A stretch of DNA of 64,000 nt, from assembly GCA_030066975.1 (NCBI GenBank), contig JASJAO010000007.1:207094-271093 (forward strand), read 5' to 3'. Below, one piece after another: positions 26,289 to 35,336 of the stretch (positions are counted from its first letter, which is position 1; each line of letters opens with the position of its first letter). A program made the translations under genes and the position numbers. Source of the DNA: Henriciella sp. (GTDB lineage: Bacteria; Pseudomonadota; Alphaproteobacteria; Caulobacterales; Hyphomonadaceae). Below the pieces are notes generated by a model, which saw only the letters and a program-made list of their open reading frames with translations, was not told where the DNA came from and did not search any database.

Positions 26289-27182
26289 CTAATCCTCAGC
26301 GCCTGGAATCAGCGATCCCAAGCTTTCAATATAAGCGGCAATCGCTCCAGGCTTTGTGATCCAGACCCGCTCATCCGCGCGTTCGACAATATGTGTGAGC
26401 GCGCGGCGCAGGTGGCGCAGGCGGAAAGGTTGCCCGACCAGATAAGGGTGTAAGGCGATCCCCATGACCAAAGGCTGGGCCACGGACTGTTCCAGCATCT
26501 CTTCAAACTGGTCAATAATCATATCCGCGAACTCAGACGCGCTGACCTTGCGGGCGACAATCGCTGGAATATCGTTGATCTCCTCTGGATAAGGCACACT
26601 GAGCAGGCGCCCATTCCTGGTCTTCATCCAAACCGGCTGATCATCGTGGCACCAGTCCAGACCATAGGTGTAACCGGTTTCCTGCAACAGGTCCGGCGTC
26701 ACACGGCTCTGGGATATCCAGGGGCCCAGCCAGCCTGCAGGCGCTCGTCCCTCCTGCTGCTTCATCGCTGCCGTCGCCCGCTCAATCAGATCCCGCTCAT
26801 CAGCTTCGTTCAAGACGCCCTGACGCTCGGAATTGGTGATGCCGTGGCCGATAATCTCGTCCCCGCGCGCTCGGAATGCGGCCACAAGTTCGGGGCAATA
26901 GTCGTAGATGGAACTATTCAGCAGTAGTCCGACTGGCAGCTTAAGCGCGTCAAATAGATCAAGCATGCGCCAGGCCCCAACCCGGTTGCCATAATCGCGC
27001 CAGGCATAGTTCAAGACATCGGGCTGCGGGCCGCCCGGCGCAAGCTCGGCGCCAAGCCCTTCTCCGAACGAAAAATGCTCCAGGTTCAGGCCGATATAGA
27101 CGGCCAAACGCTGTCCCTCCGGCCATGAATAATCAGGCCGGTCATTGATAGATCGATAGGCATAGCGATGATGATCAAGCAA
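26289..27182 (-). CDS. Polysaccharide deacetylase (NodB fold), PuuE/allantoinase-like
   Basis: About 297 residues. The N-terminus (RPDYSWPEGQRLAVYIGLNLEHF) and the motifs EIIGHGITNSE, GPWISQSRVTPD and IALHPYLVGQPFR are those of the PuuE-type allantoinase branch of the NodB family. These metal enzymes hydrolyse C-N bonds in cyclic ureides or N-acyl groups. The TTG at 27182 is chosen because AGGAG lies eight bases upstream; the open frame upstream gives a poor N-terminus. It is divergent from an amidase gene, so the two may attack an amide, ureido or N-acyl substrate in sequence. Confidence 0.78.
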   Translation of the reverse strand: MLDHHRYAYRSINDRPDYSWPEGQRLAVYIGLNLEHFSFGEGLGAELAPGGPQPDVLNYAWRDYGNRVGAWRMLDLFDALKLPVGLLLNSSIYDYCPELVAAFRARGDEIIGHGITNSERQGVLNEADERDLIERATAAMKQQEGRAPAGWLGPWISQSRVTPDLLQETGYTYGLDWCHDDQPVWMKTRNGRLLSVPYPEEINDIPAIVARKVSASEFADMIIDQFEEMLEQSVAQPLVMGIALHPYLVGQPFRLRHLRRALTHIVERADERVWITKPGAIAAYIESLGSLIPGAED

Positions 27183-27282
27183 CGCGCAAACTCCTGTTGA
27201 ATTGAGCTTTTTTCGGTATAGAGAAATCGTAAGGCTGTGCAATCAGCAGAGGTCTGTTAAATTTGAGTGCGAGGAGGCCTGC

Positions 27283-28467
27283 ATGACAGCCAAAGACGCC
27301 GCCGCAGAACATCCCGCTTCCTGTGATGCGTTCATTGCAAAAACTGCGAGACAAGGTGCGTCAGCTGGTCCGCTTGCCGGGCTGACTTTCGCGGCGAAGG
27401 ATAACTTTGCCATCGCTAATCACAAGGCTGGCGCTGGACATCCTGACTGGCGTTCAACACACGACGCGACGGCTCGATCAGCAACCGCCGTCCAGATGCT
27501 CCTCAATGCCGGGGCCGATTTGATCGGCGCGACCCATATGGACGAGCTCGCTTTCTCGCTGGATGGCGACAATGCACATTATGGCGCGCCGCCCAATCCT
27601 GCTGCGCCAGATCGTCTGACAGGTGGCTCGTCCAGCGGCTCAGCCAGCGCTGTTGCAGCTGGCACATGCGACTTTGCCCTCGGCACGGATACAGCTGGCT
27701 CCATCCGCGTGCCGGCGAGCCAATGCGGTCTATTTGGCCTGCGCCCCAGCCATGGCCGCGTTTCCGTAGAGGGGCTTGTGCCCCTTGCCCCGAAATACGA
27801 CACGGTGGGCTGGTTCACCCGCAGCGCCGAGCCGCTGCGAGACGTCGGGAAAGTCCTTCTCGGCGAGGACGAAAAACCGAAAGCAATACAGACCATTATT
27901 CTTGATCCGGCCTTATTCGAACTGGTGGACGAGGAGTACAGGCCCGCGCTTCTGGAGGCAGCAGATTCAGCGGCGGCACCCTTTGGCGGACTGACCAAGC
28001 GTGACCTCAATCTCGACCTTGATGCGATTACCGGCATGTTCGCGAAATCGCGATCATATGATGTGTGGTCTGCCCTGGGCGACTGGATTGAGACGGCCAA
28101 ACCGGACCTCAGCCCCGATGTCGCTGCCAGATTCGCAGATGCCGCCGCAATTTCGCTTGAGGACGCCAAAGCCGCAGACGCCGAGTGCGCGGAATTCTCA
28201 TCATATCTCAACACACTCTTACAGCCGGATGAGGCCCTAATACTACCGATCACCCCAGATCCCGCGCCTCTGCGCACTACAGAGAGCAACACGCTCGCCA
28301 ACCGCCGCGCCAGACTCATTCAGCTCTCGGCAATCGCCTGTGTCACCGGTCGACCACAGGTCGCTTTTCCAGCTCTGAACAAACCTGCGCCCATTGGCCT
28401 CTCTCTTTTGGGGCGGAAAGGCTTTGATCAGGCCATGCTTGATGCGACTTGCGTTATGGTGCCGTAA
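27283..28467 (+). CDS. Amidase signature family enzyme
   Basis: About 394 residues with the Ser-cisSer-Lys triad: Lys39 (FAAKDNF), cis-Ser116 in GGSSSGS and nucleophile Ser140 in GTDTAGSIR. It is shorter than GatA and lacks tRNA-amidotransferase features, so it is a stand-alone amidase. The ATG at 27283 follows GAGGAGG by six bases. It probably releases ammonia or an amine from an amide in the peptide or amino-acid route. An imperfect palindrome (TTTC-GG-TATA-GA-GAAA) lies in the 100-base region shared with the divergent NodB gene, but it does not match the TTTCC-N4-GGAAA consensus well. Confidence 0.86.
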   Translation: MTAKDAAAEHPASCDAFIAKTARQGASAGPLAGLTFAAKDNFAIANHKAGAGHPDWRSTHDATARSATAVQMLLNAGADLIGATHMDELAFSLDGDNAHYGAPPNPAAPDRLTGGSSSGSASAVAAGTCDFALGTDTAGSIRVPASQCGLFGLRPSHGRVSVEGLVPLAPKYDTVGWFTRSAEPLRDVGKVLLGEDEKPKAIQTIILDPALFELVDEEYRPALLEAADSAAAPFGGLTKRDLNLDLDAITGMFAKSRSYDVWSALGDWIETAKPDLSPDVAARFADAAAISLEDAKAADAECAEFSSYLNTLLQPDEALILPITPDPAPLRTTESNTLANRRARLIQLSAIACVTGRPQVAFPALNKPAPIGLSLLGRKGFDQAMLDATCVMVP

Positions 28468-28500
28468 GAATCCGGCGTTGAAGTGAAGACGATCCGATGT

Positions 28501-28875
28501 CTATGAGCCGATCGGGCTATATGCGATCGCCTCAATCTCAACCTTGATGTCGGACATCATGTCTGCACGTATGCAAGAGCGCGCGGGCAGCGTGTCACCA
28601 AAATATTCGGCATAGACTTTATTGAAAGCCGGAAAATCACGCGTATCGTCCAGCCAGATCGTGGTCTTGACAACATCGGCCAAAGTCAGCCCAGCCTCAG
28701 CTAAAACTGCAACGACATTGTCCATGGTCTGGCGCGTTTGAGGGACAATCCCGCCCTCAACAAGATTGCCGTCCGGCCCCATCGGGATTTGACCGGAGAG
28801 ATAGACGGTATCACCGGCCCGAACGGCTTTTGACAAGGGAATACCGGGTATCGAAGTGCTGTAACGTTTGATCAT
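28501..28875 (-). CDS. ridA: RidA/YjgF family enamine/imine deaminase
   Basis: About 124 residues with the whole RidA fold and the conserved arginine in LPARSCIRAD. RidA proteins hydrolyse reactive enamine/imine products of PLP dehydratases and amino-acid oxidases to keto acids. That fits this locus, which has both types of enzyme. I chose the ATG at 28875, with GGAG eight bases upstream; a TTG four codons earlier overlaps that site. It is last in the operon of the amino-acid ABC importer, 21 bases after the ATPase gene. Confidence 0.9.
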   Translation of the reverse strand: MIKRYSTSIPGIPLSKAVRAGDTVYLSGQIPMGPDGNLVEGGIVPQTRQTMDNVVAVLAEAGLTLADVVKTTIWLDDTRDFPAFNKVYAEYFGDTLPARSCIRADMMSDIKVEIEAIAYSPIGS

Positions 28876-28896
28876 TTTACGCTCCAAATTTTAAGT

Positions 28897-29676
28897 TCAG
28901 GTGCGGCTGCGGCCGAGAAACTCGGCAAGCCGCGGATGCTTGGGGGCTCCAAAAATCTGTTCTGGCGGTCCCTGTTCGGCGACTAGGCCCTGTTCCATGA
29001 ACACAATACGCGTCGAAACATCTCGCGCGAACGCCATCTCGTGCGTGACCAGCATCAAGGTCGCGCCTTCAGCCGCGAGCTCTTTCACTGTCTGCAGGAC
29101 TTCCTGCACCAGTTCGGGGTCCAGGGCCGATGTGATCTCATCCAGCAGCACCAGTTTCGGGTCCATAGCGAGCGCTCTTGCGATGGCAACGCGCTGTTTT
29201 TGCCCGCCCGAAAGCTGCCCCGGATGATGGTCCACGCGCTCCGCCAAACCGACACGCCCGAGCCAGGTCTCGGCCTTTGCACGCGCTTCGTCCTTGCCCA
29301 GCTTGCGCACCTTACGCAGCCCCAGCATGATATTCTCTGCCGCCGTCAGATGCGGGAACAGGTTGAAGCTCTGAAACACCATGCCGGTCATTGAACGCTG
29401 GCGCGACAAGTCCTTGTCCGGCAAACGCTTGCGTACGCCGTTCACCTCTCGATAGCCAATCGCCTCACCTTCAAGGCGGATTTCACCTTCCTGAAACTCC
29501 TCCAATAGATTCACACAGCGCAGCAGTGTCGTCTTACCCGACCCCGAAGAGCCAATGATCGAGATCACCTCGCCCTCGGCCACATTGAGATCAACGCCTT
29601 TCAGAACCTCCAAATCGCCGAACCGCTTATGGAGGCCATCAATTTCAAGCAATGCAGTTGAGGTCGTATCGGTCAT
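28897..29676 (-). CDS. Polar amino-acid ABC transporter ATPase (GlnQ/HisP type)
   Basis: About 259 residues with Walker A GSSGSGKTT, the Q-loop, signature LSGGQKQRVAIARAL, Walker B LVLLDEIT (Ile where Pro is usual) and the switch histidine in LVTHEM. It energises import of polar amino acids or opines by the two permeases encoded next to it, whose stop it overlaps by four bases. There is a small HisP-like insertion (GYREVNGVRKRLPDKDL). Its place beside D-amino-acid enzymes suggests import of unusual amino acids; the substrate is not shown by the ATPase. Confidence 0.93.
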   Translation of the reverse strand: MTDTTSTALLEIDGLHKRFGDLEVLKGVDLNVAEGEVISIIGSSGSGKTTLLRCVNLLEEFQEGEIRLEGEAIGYREVNGVRKRLPDKDLSRQRSMTGMVFQSFNLFPHLTAAENIMLGLRKVRKLGKDEARAKAETWLGRVGLAERVDHHPGQLSGGQKQRVAIARALAMDPKLVLLDEITSALDPELVQEVLQTVKELAAEGATLMLVTHEMAFARDVSTRIVFMEQGLVAEQGPPEQIFGAPKHPRLAEFLGRSRT

Positions 29677-30326
29677 GCGTAGGTCAGCCTGCGTTCGAGA
29701 TATTTGCCAAAGCTCTCAATCGCGAGATTGATCAAAAGGAAGATCAGACCTGCGACGAGATAGAATTCCATGGTCATAAAGTTGCGCCCGATAATCTCCT
29801 GCGTCCGCAGGACGAGCTCACCGACGCCAATGGCGGACAAAAGCGTCGAGCCCTTGACCAGTTCTGCCCCCGTATTCACCCAGGTCGGCAGCACCGAACG
29901 GATCACTTGCGGCAGCAAAACATAGCGCACCGTCTGCGGAAAGGTCAGCCCAATCGCGCGGGCCGCCTCTGTCTGGCCTTTCTCGACCGACTGGAAGGCA
30001 CCGCGAAAAATCTCGCCCATATGCGCTGCGCAAAAGCCGGTCAGCGCCAGAATACCAGACGACAGCGCGTCGAGACTCACCCCCAATACAGCTGGGACAT
30101 AATAGGCCGCCAGGATCAGAACCAGCACCGGCGTGCCGCGAATGGCATCAACATAGATCCGAAACGGTAGGCGCGCGAGGAAAGGCGCATAGGTCAGCAC
30201 CAATCCAATTACCAGGCCGATCGCCGTGCCAATAATGATCGACAGAAAGGAAATATAGATGGTCACCTGCACGCCGCTAAGCAGCGCGCCCTGGGAGAGT
30301 GTCAGTTGATGGAGAAATTCTGACAT
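29673..30326 (-). CDS. Polar amino-acid ABC transporter permease (HisM/GlnP family)
   Basis: A 217-residue inner-membrane permease with five hydrophobic segments and the EAA loop (EAARAIGLTFPQTVRYVLLPQ) that docks the ATPase. Its start lies five bases from the end of the partner permease and its stop overlaps the ATPase start. The two permeases form the heterodimeric channel typical of the His/Glu/Arg family. Confidence 0.92.
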   Translation of the reverse strand: MSEFLHQLTLSQGALLSGVQVTIYISFLSIIIGTAIGLVIGLVLTYAPFLARLPFRIYVDAIRGTPVLVLILAAYYVPAVLGVSLDALSSGILALTGFCAAHMGEIFRGAFQSVEKGQTEAARAIGLTFPQTVRYVLLPQVIRSVLPTWVNTGAELVKGSTLLSAIGVGELVLRTQEIIGRNFMTMEFYLVAGLIFLLINLAIESFGKYLERRLTYA

Positions 30327-30331
30327 CGCCG

Positions 30332-30991
30332 CTAGAACCTCGGATACCGGCGCTCAAGTGCGCGGAGGCCCGCGGCAATGAGCACACAGGTGGCAATGTA
30401 TAAGAGGCTCGCCACGGTCCAGGTCTCAACCACGCGAAAGGTCTCGACATTGATTTTGCGCGCCTGATAGGTCAGATCGCCAATCGCAACGATCGCCGCG
30501 AGTGACGTGTCCTTGAACAGCGAGATGAAGGTCGAGCTCATCGCCGGCAAAGCGTTGCGCAGCATGATCGGTGTCACGACGTAAAGGTTGGTCTGAAACT
30601 GGGTCAGGCCCACAGCACGCCCCGCCTCAACCACACCCGGCGGCACCGACATCAGCCCCGCCCGCAAGACCTCAATCAGATAGGCCCCGGCATAGATGGC
30701 CAGCGCACCGATAAAGCTTTCCAGCCGCCCAAGCGTCATGCCGAGCTGCGGCAGACCAAAATAGACAAACAGGATCAGAACCAGCAGCGGCAGATTACGC
30801 AGGATCGAGACATAAAACCCAATTGCGCCGCGCACCCAGGGCGACTTGGACTGGCTCGCAAAGGCCCCGAAAATCCCGATAAGAAAGCCGATCCCGATCG
30901 CGCAGACAGCCATGAACAGACCAAGCACCAGCCCCCAGAGGAGGCTATCAAAATTGGCCCAGACGGACGAGAAGTTGAGTGTGTAGCCCAC
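30332..30991 (-). CDS. Polar amino-acid ABC transporter permease (HisQ family)
   Basis: A 219-residue permease with about five membrane segments. Its EAA loop (EAGRAVGLTQFQTNLYVVTP) is typical of the HisQ/GltJ branch. It sits between the binding-protein gene (15 bases upstream) and the second permease (five bases downstream). With the other permease it should form the membrane channel of the importer. Confidence 0.92.
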   Translation of the reverse strand: MGYTLNFSSVWANFDSLLWGLVLGLFMAVCAIGIGFLIGIFGAFASQSKSPWVRGAIGFYVSILRNLPLLVLILFVYFGLPQLGMTLGRLESFIGALAIYAGAYLIEVLRAGLMSVPPGVVEAGRAVGLTQFQTNLYVVTPIMLRNALPAMSSTFISLFKDTSLAAIVAIGDLTYQARKINVETFRVVETWTVASLLYIATCVLIAAGLRALERRYPRF

Positions 30992-31006
30992 CTGCCCTGA
31001 CGCGCC

Positions 31007-31861
31007 CTATTTATACTCTTGCGGAAAGCCGATTTCCGGCTCGTCCGGGCGGATACCAAACCATTTCTCGAACGCATCAGCATAGGCATCAAAGTCTACG
31101 CCCAGCATCGCCTCGCGCAGCGCTGTATCAACATAGTGCAGCCAGTCCGCATCGCCCCGGCGTACCGCGCAGGAATAGGATTGCGGTCCCCAGGCCTTGC
31201 CCGCATAAGCATAGCGATCCGGGTTTTGCGCCGCGAGGTAGCGGATGGTCGAGGCGTCCATAACCGCCGCATCGACCCGGCGCGCATTCAGCGCTTGTGA
31301 GACGAGGTTCGGACTATCGTACTGGTCCACCTTGGCTTCAGGCAGCGCTTTATGCACCGTCTTTTCGGCATAGACATTCTGCAATACGCCGACGCGCACC
31401 TCGTCGCCCGCTGCCTGCAACGCCGCATAGTCACCAAGCTCGGCCCCTTCGAGGACAATCAATCCGACGCCTTCACGGTAATAAGGCCGGGTAAAGTTCA
31501 CCTGCTGGGCCCGGCCCGCTGTCACCGTCATGAACTGGCAGACAATATCGACCTTTCCGGTCACAAGGTTCGGAATCCGCGCATCCGCCGCCTGAGTCAC
31601 AAATCGCACCTTGTCCGGATCCCCGAAAAGGCCATTCGCCAGAATACGCGCAATCTCGATATCGAACCCGACCAGCTCGTCATCCTCATTCTTGAAATGC
31701 CAGGGGGCGTTGGCACTACCCGTACCAACGATCAGTTCGCCGCGGGATAGCACTTCATTCAACGTGTCCGCCCCGGCAGGCAAAGCAATGCAAAACCACC
31801 CGGCAATTGCCGCAACCAGCGCTTTTATCCCACGCAACACACTGCTCCCGGACTCTGTCAT
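31007..31861 (-). CDS. Periplasmic amino-acid-binding protein of the ABC importer
   Basis: About 284 residues: a signal peptide (hydrophobic core ALVAAIAGWFCIALPAGA) and a family 3 solute-binding domain (GELIVGTGSANAPWHFKNED, VGFDIEIARIL). Family 3 proteins bind polar amino acids through a conserved Arg and Asp. The ATG at 31861 has AAGGA eight bases upstream; further in-frame codons to 31948 would run into the operator region and spoil the signal peptide. First gene of the importer-ridA operon, controlled from a region with two TTTCC-N4-GGAAA copies and shared with the D-threonine-aldolase-like gene. Confidence 0.9.
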   Translation of the reverse strand: MTESGSSVLRGIKALVAAIAGWFCIALPAGADTLNEVLSRGELIVGTGSANAPWHFKNEDDELVGFDIEIARILANGLFGDPDKVRFVTQAADARIPNLVTGKVDIVCQFMTVTAGRAQQVNFTRPYYREGVGLIVLEGAELGDYAALQAAGDEVRVGVLQNVYAEKTVHKALPEAKVDQYDSPNLVSQALNARRVDAAVMDASTIRYLAAQNPDRYAYAGKAWGPQSYSCAVRRGDADWLHYVDTALREAMLGVDFDAYADAFEKWFGIRPDEPEIGFPQEYK

Positions 31862-31921
31862 CTGCCGCATCCTTCTAAATCGTGTCACTTGGATCCTGAT
31901 CGGCACGGACCAACCAGAAAT

Positions 31922-31935
31922 TTTCCGATTGGAGA
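31922..31935. promoter_or_regulatory. TTTCC-N4-GGAAA operator (importer side)
   Basis: TTTCC-GATT-GGAGA has one mismatch in the right arm. It lies about 60 bases upstream of the binding-protein start. Confidence 0.62.
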
Positions 31936-31999
31936 ACCGTCTTATCATCGACTAAATTCGTCAAGCTCAATGATTGTAAGTTTGGTGATATCCGGCTAT

Positions 32000-32013
32000 T
32001 TTCCGAATGGAAA
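32000..32013. promoter_or_regulatory. TTTCC-N4-GGAAA operator (aldolase side)
   Basis: TTTCC-GAAT-GGAAA has perfect 5-4-5 arms and lies about 80 bases upstream of the D-threonine-aldolase-like gene. This is the fifth divergent region with the motif. Confidence 0.68.
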
Positions 32014-32091
32014 CAAATACAGCTCACGCCTGCCCAAAATTTACGCAGACATCTGCGCGATAGGTCGGCAAAAAATGCAAGGCACGCAATC

Positions 32092-33213
32092 ATGACCACT
32101 TTGGTAAAAGACCGTTTCAATCTCTGGCCCGGCATTGAGCTGGAATATGTCGGCGACACGCTCGAAGATCTCGATACGCCCTGCCCGATCATCGATGTCG
32201 ATATTGTCGAGGCCAATCTCAAAGCCTGGCAGGACCGCTGTGACCGGCTGGGCATCGCCAACCGCCCGCACATCAAAACCCATAAGAGCAAAGCGATTGC
32301 CCGCCGCCAGCTTCAGCTCGGCGCAGTTGGTCTCAACTGTCAGAAGCTCAGCGAAGCCGAGGTAATGATTGAAGCTGGCGCAACCGACATTCTGATCACC
32401 TACAATATCGTCGGCAAGCCGAAGATTGAACGCCTCGCACGCCTTGCCCAACGCGCCACCATGTCGGTCACCGTCGACTCCGAATTTACTGTTCAGAACA
32501 TCGCGCAGGCCGCCGAGATGGCGGGTGAGCCGATTGGTGTGCTGATCGAATGCGACACGGGCGCTGCGCGGTGCGGTGTGCAAAGTCCAGCAGCTGCTCG
32601 CGATCTTGCCGAGATCGTCAATGCGACTCCAGGACTGATCTTTAAGGGCTTGATGACCTACCCGCCCTTTGGCGAGCGCAGCAAAGCCGCAAACTTCCTG
32701 TCCAAAACCAAAGCGCTTTGCGAGCAAGCCGGACTACAAGTCGAAACGATCTCTTCTGGCGGCAGCGTCGATATGTGGGATGATGAGGGCCTGGAAGACA
32801 TCACCGAGTATCGCATCGGCACCTATGTCTTCTTTGACCGCTCGCAAGTGGATCGCGGCAGCGCGCAGGTCTCCGACTGTGCCCTAACCGTCCTCACCAC
32901 AGTGGTTAGCCGCCCGACCGAAGACCGCGCGATGATCGATGCCGGCACCAAAGGCCTGACCAGCGATACGCTTGGCGGTAAAGGCTATGGCCTGATCCCA
33001 ACCCATCCAAAGGCTGAAATCTATGCCCTGAATGAAGAACACGGCTACATCGCGCTTAGTCAAAATGAGCCCAAACCGCAGATTGGCGATCTTCTGAAAG
33101 TGATCCCGAACCATGTCTGCGTCGTCTGCAATCTGGTCGACAAAGTCATCCTGGTGCGCGGCGACCAGGTGCTTGGCGCCATGCCCGTCGATGCGCGCGG
33201 CTGCTCAGTCTAG
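32092..33213 (+). CDS. D-threonine aldolase/D-serine dehydratase-like PLP enzyme (fold type III)
   Basis: A 373-residue DSD1/D-TA family protein. The N-terminal alanine-racemase-like barrel has Lys62 in RPHIKTHKS as the probable PLP lysine. The C-terminal domain has EEHGYI and PNHVCVVCN, the His and Cys pattern that binds the metal next to the active site in eukaryotic-type D-serine dehydratase. Members cleave D-threonine or 3-hydroxy-D-amino acids, or deaminate D-serine. It has no signal peptide. It is divergent from the amino-acid importer, so it probably acts on imported D-hydroxy-amino acids. Confidence 0.87.
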   Translation: MTTLVKDRFNLWPGIELEYVGDTLEDLDTPCPIIDVDIVEANLKAWQDRCDRLGIANRPHIKTHKSKAIARRQLQLGAVGLNCQKLSEAEVMIEAGATDILITYNIVGKPKIERLARLAQRATMSVTVDSEFTVQNIAQAAEMAGEPIGVLIECDTGAARCGVQSPAAARDLAEIVNATPGLIFKGLMTYPPFGERSKAANFLSKTKALCEQAGLQVETISSGGSVDMWDDEGLEDITEYRIGTYVFFDRSQVDRGSAQVSDCALTVLTTVVSRPTEDRAMIDAGTKGLTSDTLGGKGYGLIPTHPKAEIYALNEEHGYIALSQNEPKPQIGDLLKVIPNHVCVVCNLVDKVILVRGDQVLGAMPVDARGCSV

Positions 33214-33278
33214 TAACTCCCAATCAGCCCAAAGCGGGGGTTGCCTAATCTACGATTGCGAGTAGGCTCACAAAAAAT

Positions 33279-33288
33279 CAGACGTCTG
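33279..33288. promoter_or_regulatory. AGAYRTCT operator upstream of the GH3 operon
   Basis: CAGACGTCTG is a perfect 10-base palindrome ending 21 bases before the GH3 start. The GACGTC core is shared with the region at 40602 and is close to the GACATC/GATGTC core at 48159 and 50096. Likely MarR target. Confidence 0.55.
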
Positions 33289-33309
33289 TGCAATTAGGGA
33301 GGGTCCTTC

Positions 33310-35328
33310 ATGGCGCTGCAGCAGACCAAATTGCAGGTTATGATAGGGTTCGGTCTAGCACTCACTGCTTTCGCCGTGTCTTGTGTCGCCTCGACAACAG
33401 ACCAAGCTGTGCCGCTCGCTACCCCAATTAATCAGATTGAAATCAGCACACGAACGACACCTCTTCTGGAGCAGGACGGTCTGACTTTCCGTGACCTCAA
33501 TCGCAATGGCGCGCTCGACCCTTATGAGGACTGGCGCCTCAGCCCCGACGCTCGCGCTGATAACCTCATCTCGCTAATGAAGTTAGAGGAAAAGGCTGCG
33601 GCGATGATCCACCCCATCGCGCCTCTCAAGGGCCCCTCTGATGCCCCCGCCTCACAGGCCTATCGCCTCGATGCCGCTGAGGAACGCATCCTCAAGAAGC
33701 ATATCACATTTTTCCTGACACGCCTGTCCTCCCCGCCTGCCAAGCTGGCAGCGTCCAGCAATGCCATGCAGGAAATTGCTGAACGCGGGCGTCTCGGCAT
33801 CCCGCTCACCATCTCAACCGACCCTCGCAACCATTTTCAGGAGACCTTGGGGGCAAGTGTTGTCGCCGCAGGCGTGTCGCAATGGCCCGATACACTAGGC
33901 CTCGCTGCGATTGGGGATCCAGAGACCGTTCGGGAGTTCGCTGATATTGCCCGCCGCGAATATCGCGCCGTCGGCATCCATATGGCGCTGCATCCAATGG
34001 CTGATCTCGGCACCGAACCGCGCTGGCCGCGCTTCTACGGCACGTTCGGAGAGGATGCCGATCTCGCCCACGATCTGACCGAGGCCTATGTCGAGGGCTT
34101 CCAGAATGGCCGCGACGGGCTCAACACTGGTAGCGTGATCACCATCGCCAAACATTGGGTGGGTTATGGCGCAGCAGTCGATGGCTGGGACGGGCACAAC
34201 TATTATGGCCAGATGGCCCGCGCGGACGGCGCGTTGGATCTTCATATTCGCCCCTTTGAAGGCGCTTTAGCCGCGAATGTGGCCGGGGTCATGCCGTCTT
34301 ATGTCATTCTTGAAGATGAGATCATCGATGGCGACCCGGTTGAGCCCGTCGCGGCCGGGTTCAACAAACAGATACTCACCGACTTGCTGCGCGGTACGCA
34401 TGGCTTTGACGGCCTGGTTCTCTCGGACTGGTCGATCACAAAAGACTGCAGCGAGAATTGCCGTTTGGGTCTGCGTCCGCCAACCCGCGCCGATATCGGC
34501 ATGCCCTGGGGTGTTGAAGACCTGACCGTCCCCCAGCGTTTTGCCAAAAGTATCAATGCCGGTGTTGATCAATTTGGCGGCGAAAATCACTGGGAGCCGA
34601 TTATCGAAGCTCTCAGTGCAGAGGAGGTCAGCGAAACGCAAATTGATGAAGCCGTTCAGCGCATCATGGTGCAAAAATTCGCGCTTGGCCTCTTCGATAA
34701 TCCTTTTGTCGACCCTGCCGCGGCAAACGGGATTGTCGGCACACGCGAGGCGGTACAGAAAGCGAAAACCGCTCAACATCGCTCACTCGTCATTCTGGAG
34801 AACCGGGAGATGACCCTGCCCTTGAGCCCCGGCACCAAGGTCTATCTCTCTGGTCCGGACAAAGCTGACGCCGAAGCTGCGGGCCTCATACCGGTTGATA
34901 CACTCGCTAACGCAGACATTGCGATAGTTGCAATGCGTACCCCTTATGAATTGCTTCACCCCAACCACTTCTTCGGGCGTCGCCATCATGAGGGTCGGCT
35001 CGACTTCCGCCCCGGCGATCTAGACTTCGACGCATTTACTGCCGCTGCTGCGAAGGTTCCGACAATCGCGGTGGTCTATCTCGATCGCCCGGCCATCCTG
35101 ACCGATGTTAAAGCTCGAGCCGCTGGCCTGATTGCTCATTTTGGTATCTCCGATGCGGCTCTGATGGACGTTGTGACAGGCCGAGCGATGGCTGAAGGCC
35201 GCATGCCGTTCGAACTGCCCTCATCCATGGCAGACGTCGAAGCACAAAGCCCCGGTCTTCCTTCGGATACAGCAAACCCGCTCTATCCCATCGGTGCGGG
35301 CCTACGTATTTCAAATTCCAGCGAATAG
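33310..35328 (+). CDS. Glycoside hydrolase family 3, exported lipoprotein
   Basis: A 672-residue protein. The signal ends in a lipobox (FAVSC, residue 25), and the next segment contains a Ca-binding-like RDLNRNGALDPYEDWR. The GH3 barrel has the substrate motifs AKHWVGYG and the nucleophile aspartate in GLVLSDWSI; the C-terminal sandwich domain follows. Family members are beta-glucosidases or related exo-enzymes acting at the envelope. It heads an operon with a Rieske oxygenase (eight bases downstream) and an MFS transporter. I infer that it releases an aglycone that the oxygenase attacks. Confidence 0.88.
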   Translation: MALQQTKLQVMIGFGLALTAFAVSCVASTTDQAVPLATPINQIEISTRTTPLLEQDGLTFRDLNRNGALDPYEDWRLSPDARADNLISLMKLEEKAAAMIHPIAPLKGPSDAPASQAYRLDAAEERILKKHITFFLTRLSSPPAKLAASSNAMQEIAERGRLGIPLTISTDPRNHFQETLGASVVAAGVSQWPDTLGLAAIGDPETVREFADIARREYRAVGIHMALHPMADLGTEPRWPRFYGTFGEDADLAHDLTEAYVEGFQNGRDGLNTGSVITIAKHWVGYGAAVDGWDGHNYYGQMARADGALDLHIRPFEGALAANVAGVMPSYVILEDEIIDGDPVEPVAAGFNKQILTDLLRGTHGFDGLVLSDWSITKDCSENCRLGLRPPTRADIGMPWGVEDLTVPQRFAKSINAGVDQFGGENHWEPIIEALSAEEVSETQIDEAVQRIMVQKFALGLFDNPFVDPAAANGIVGTREAVQKAKTAQHRSLVILENREMTLPLSPGTKVYLSGPDKADAEAAGLIPVDTLANADIAIVAMRTPYELLHPNHFFGRRHHEGRLDFRPGDLDFDAFTAAAAKVPTIAVVYLDRPAILTDVKARAAGLIAHFGISDAALMDVVTGRAMAEGRMPFELPSSMADVEAQSPGLPSDTANPLYPIGAGLRISNSSE

Positions 35329-35336
35329 GAGGAAAC

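Noticed and set aside
27183..27282. A further TTTCC-N4-GGAAA site between the NodB-fold and amidase genes
   Set aside because: The TTTTCGGTATAGAGAAA element is only partly symmetrical and does not match the arms of the other ten sites.
1..33213. A full mlrABCD microcystin cluster
   Set aside because: M81 (MlrC-like) and S12 (MlrB-fold) genes are present, but no MlrA-type CPBP membrane protease and no MlrD-type transporter were seen, so only a parallel is claimed.
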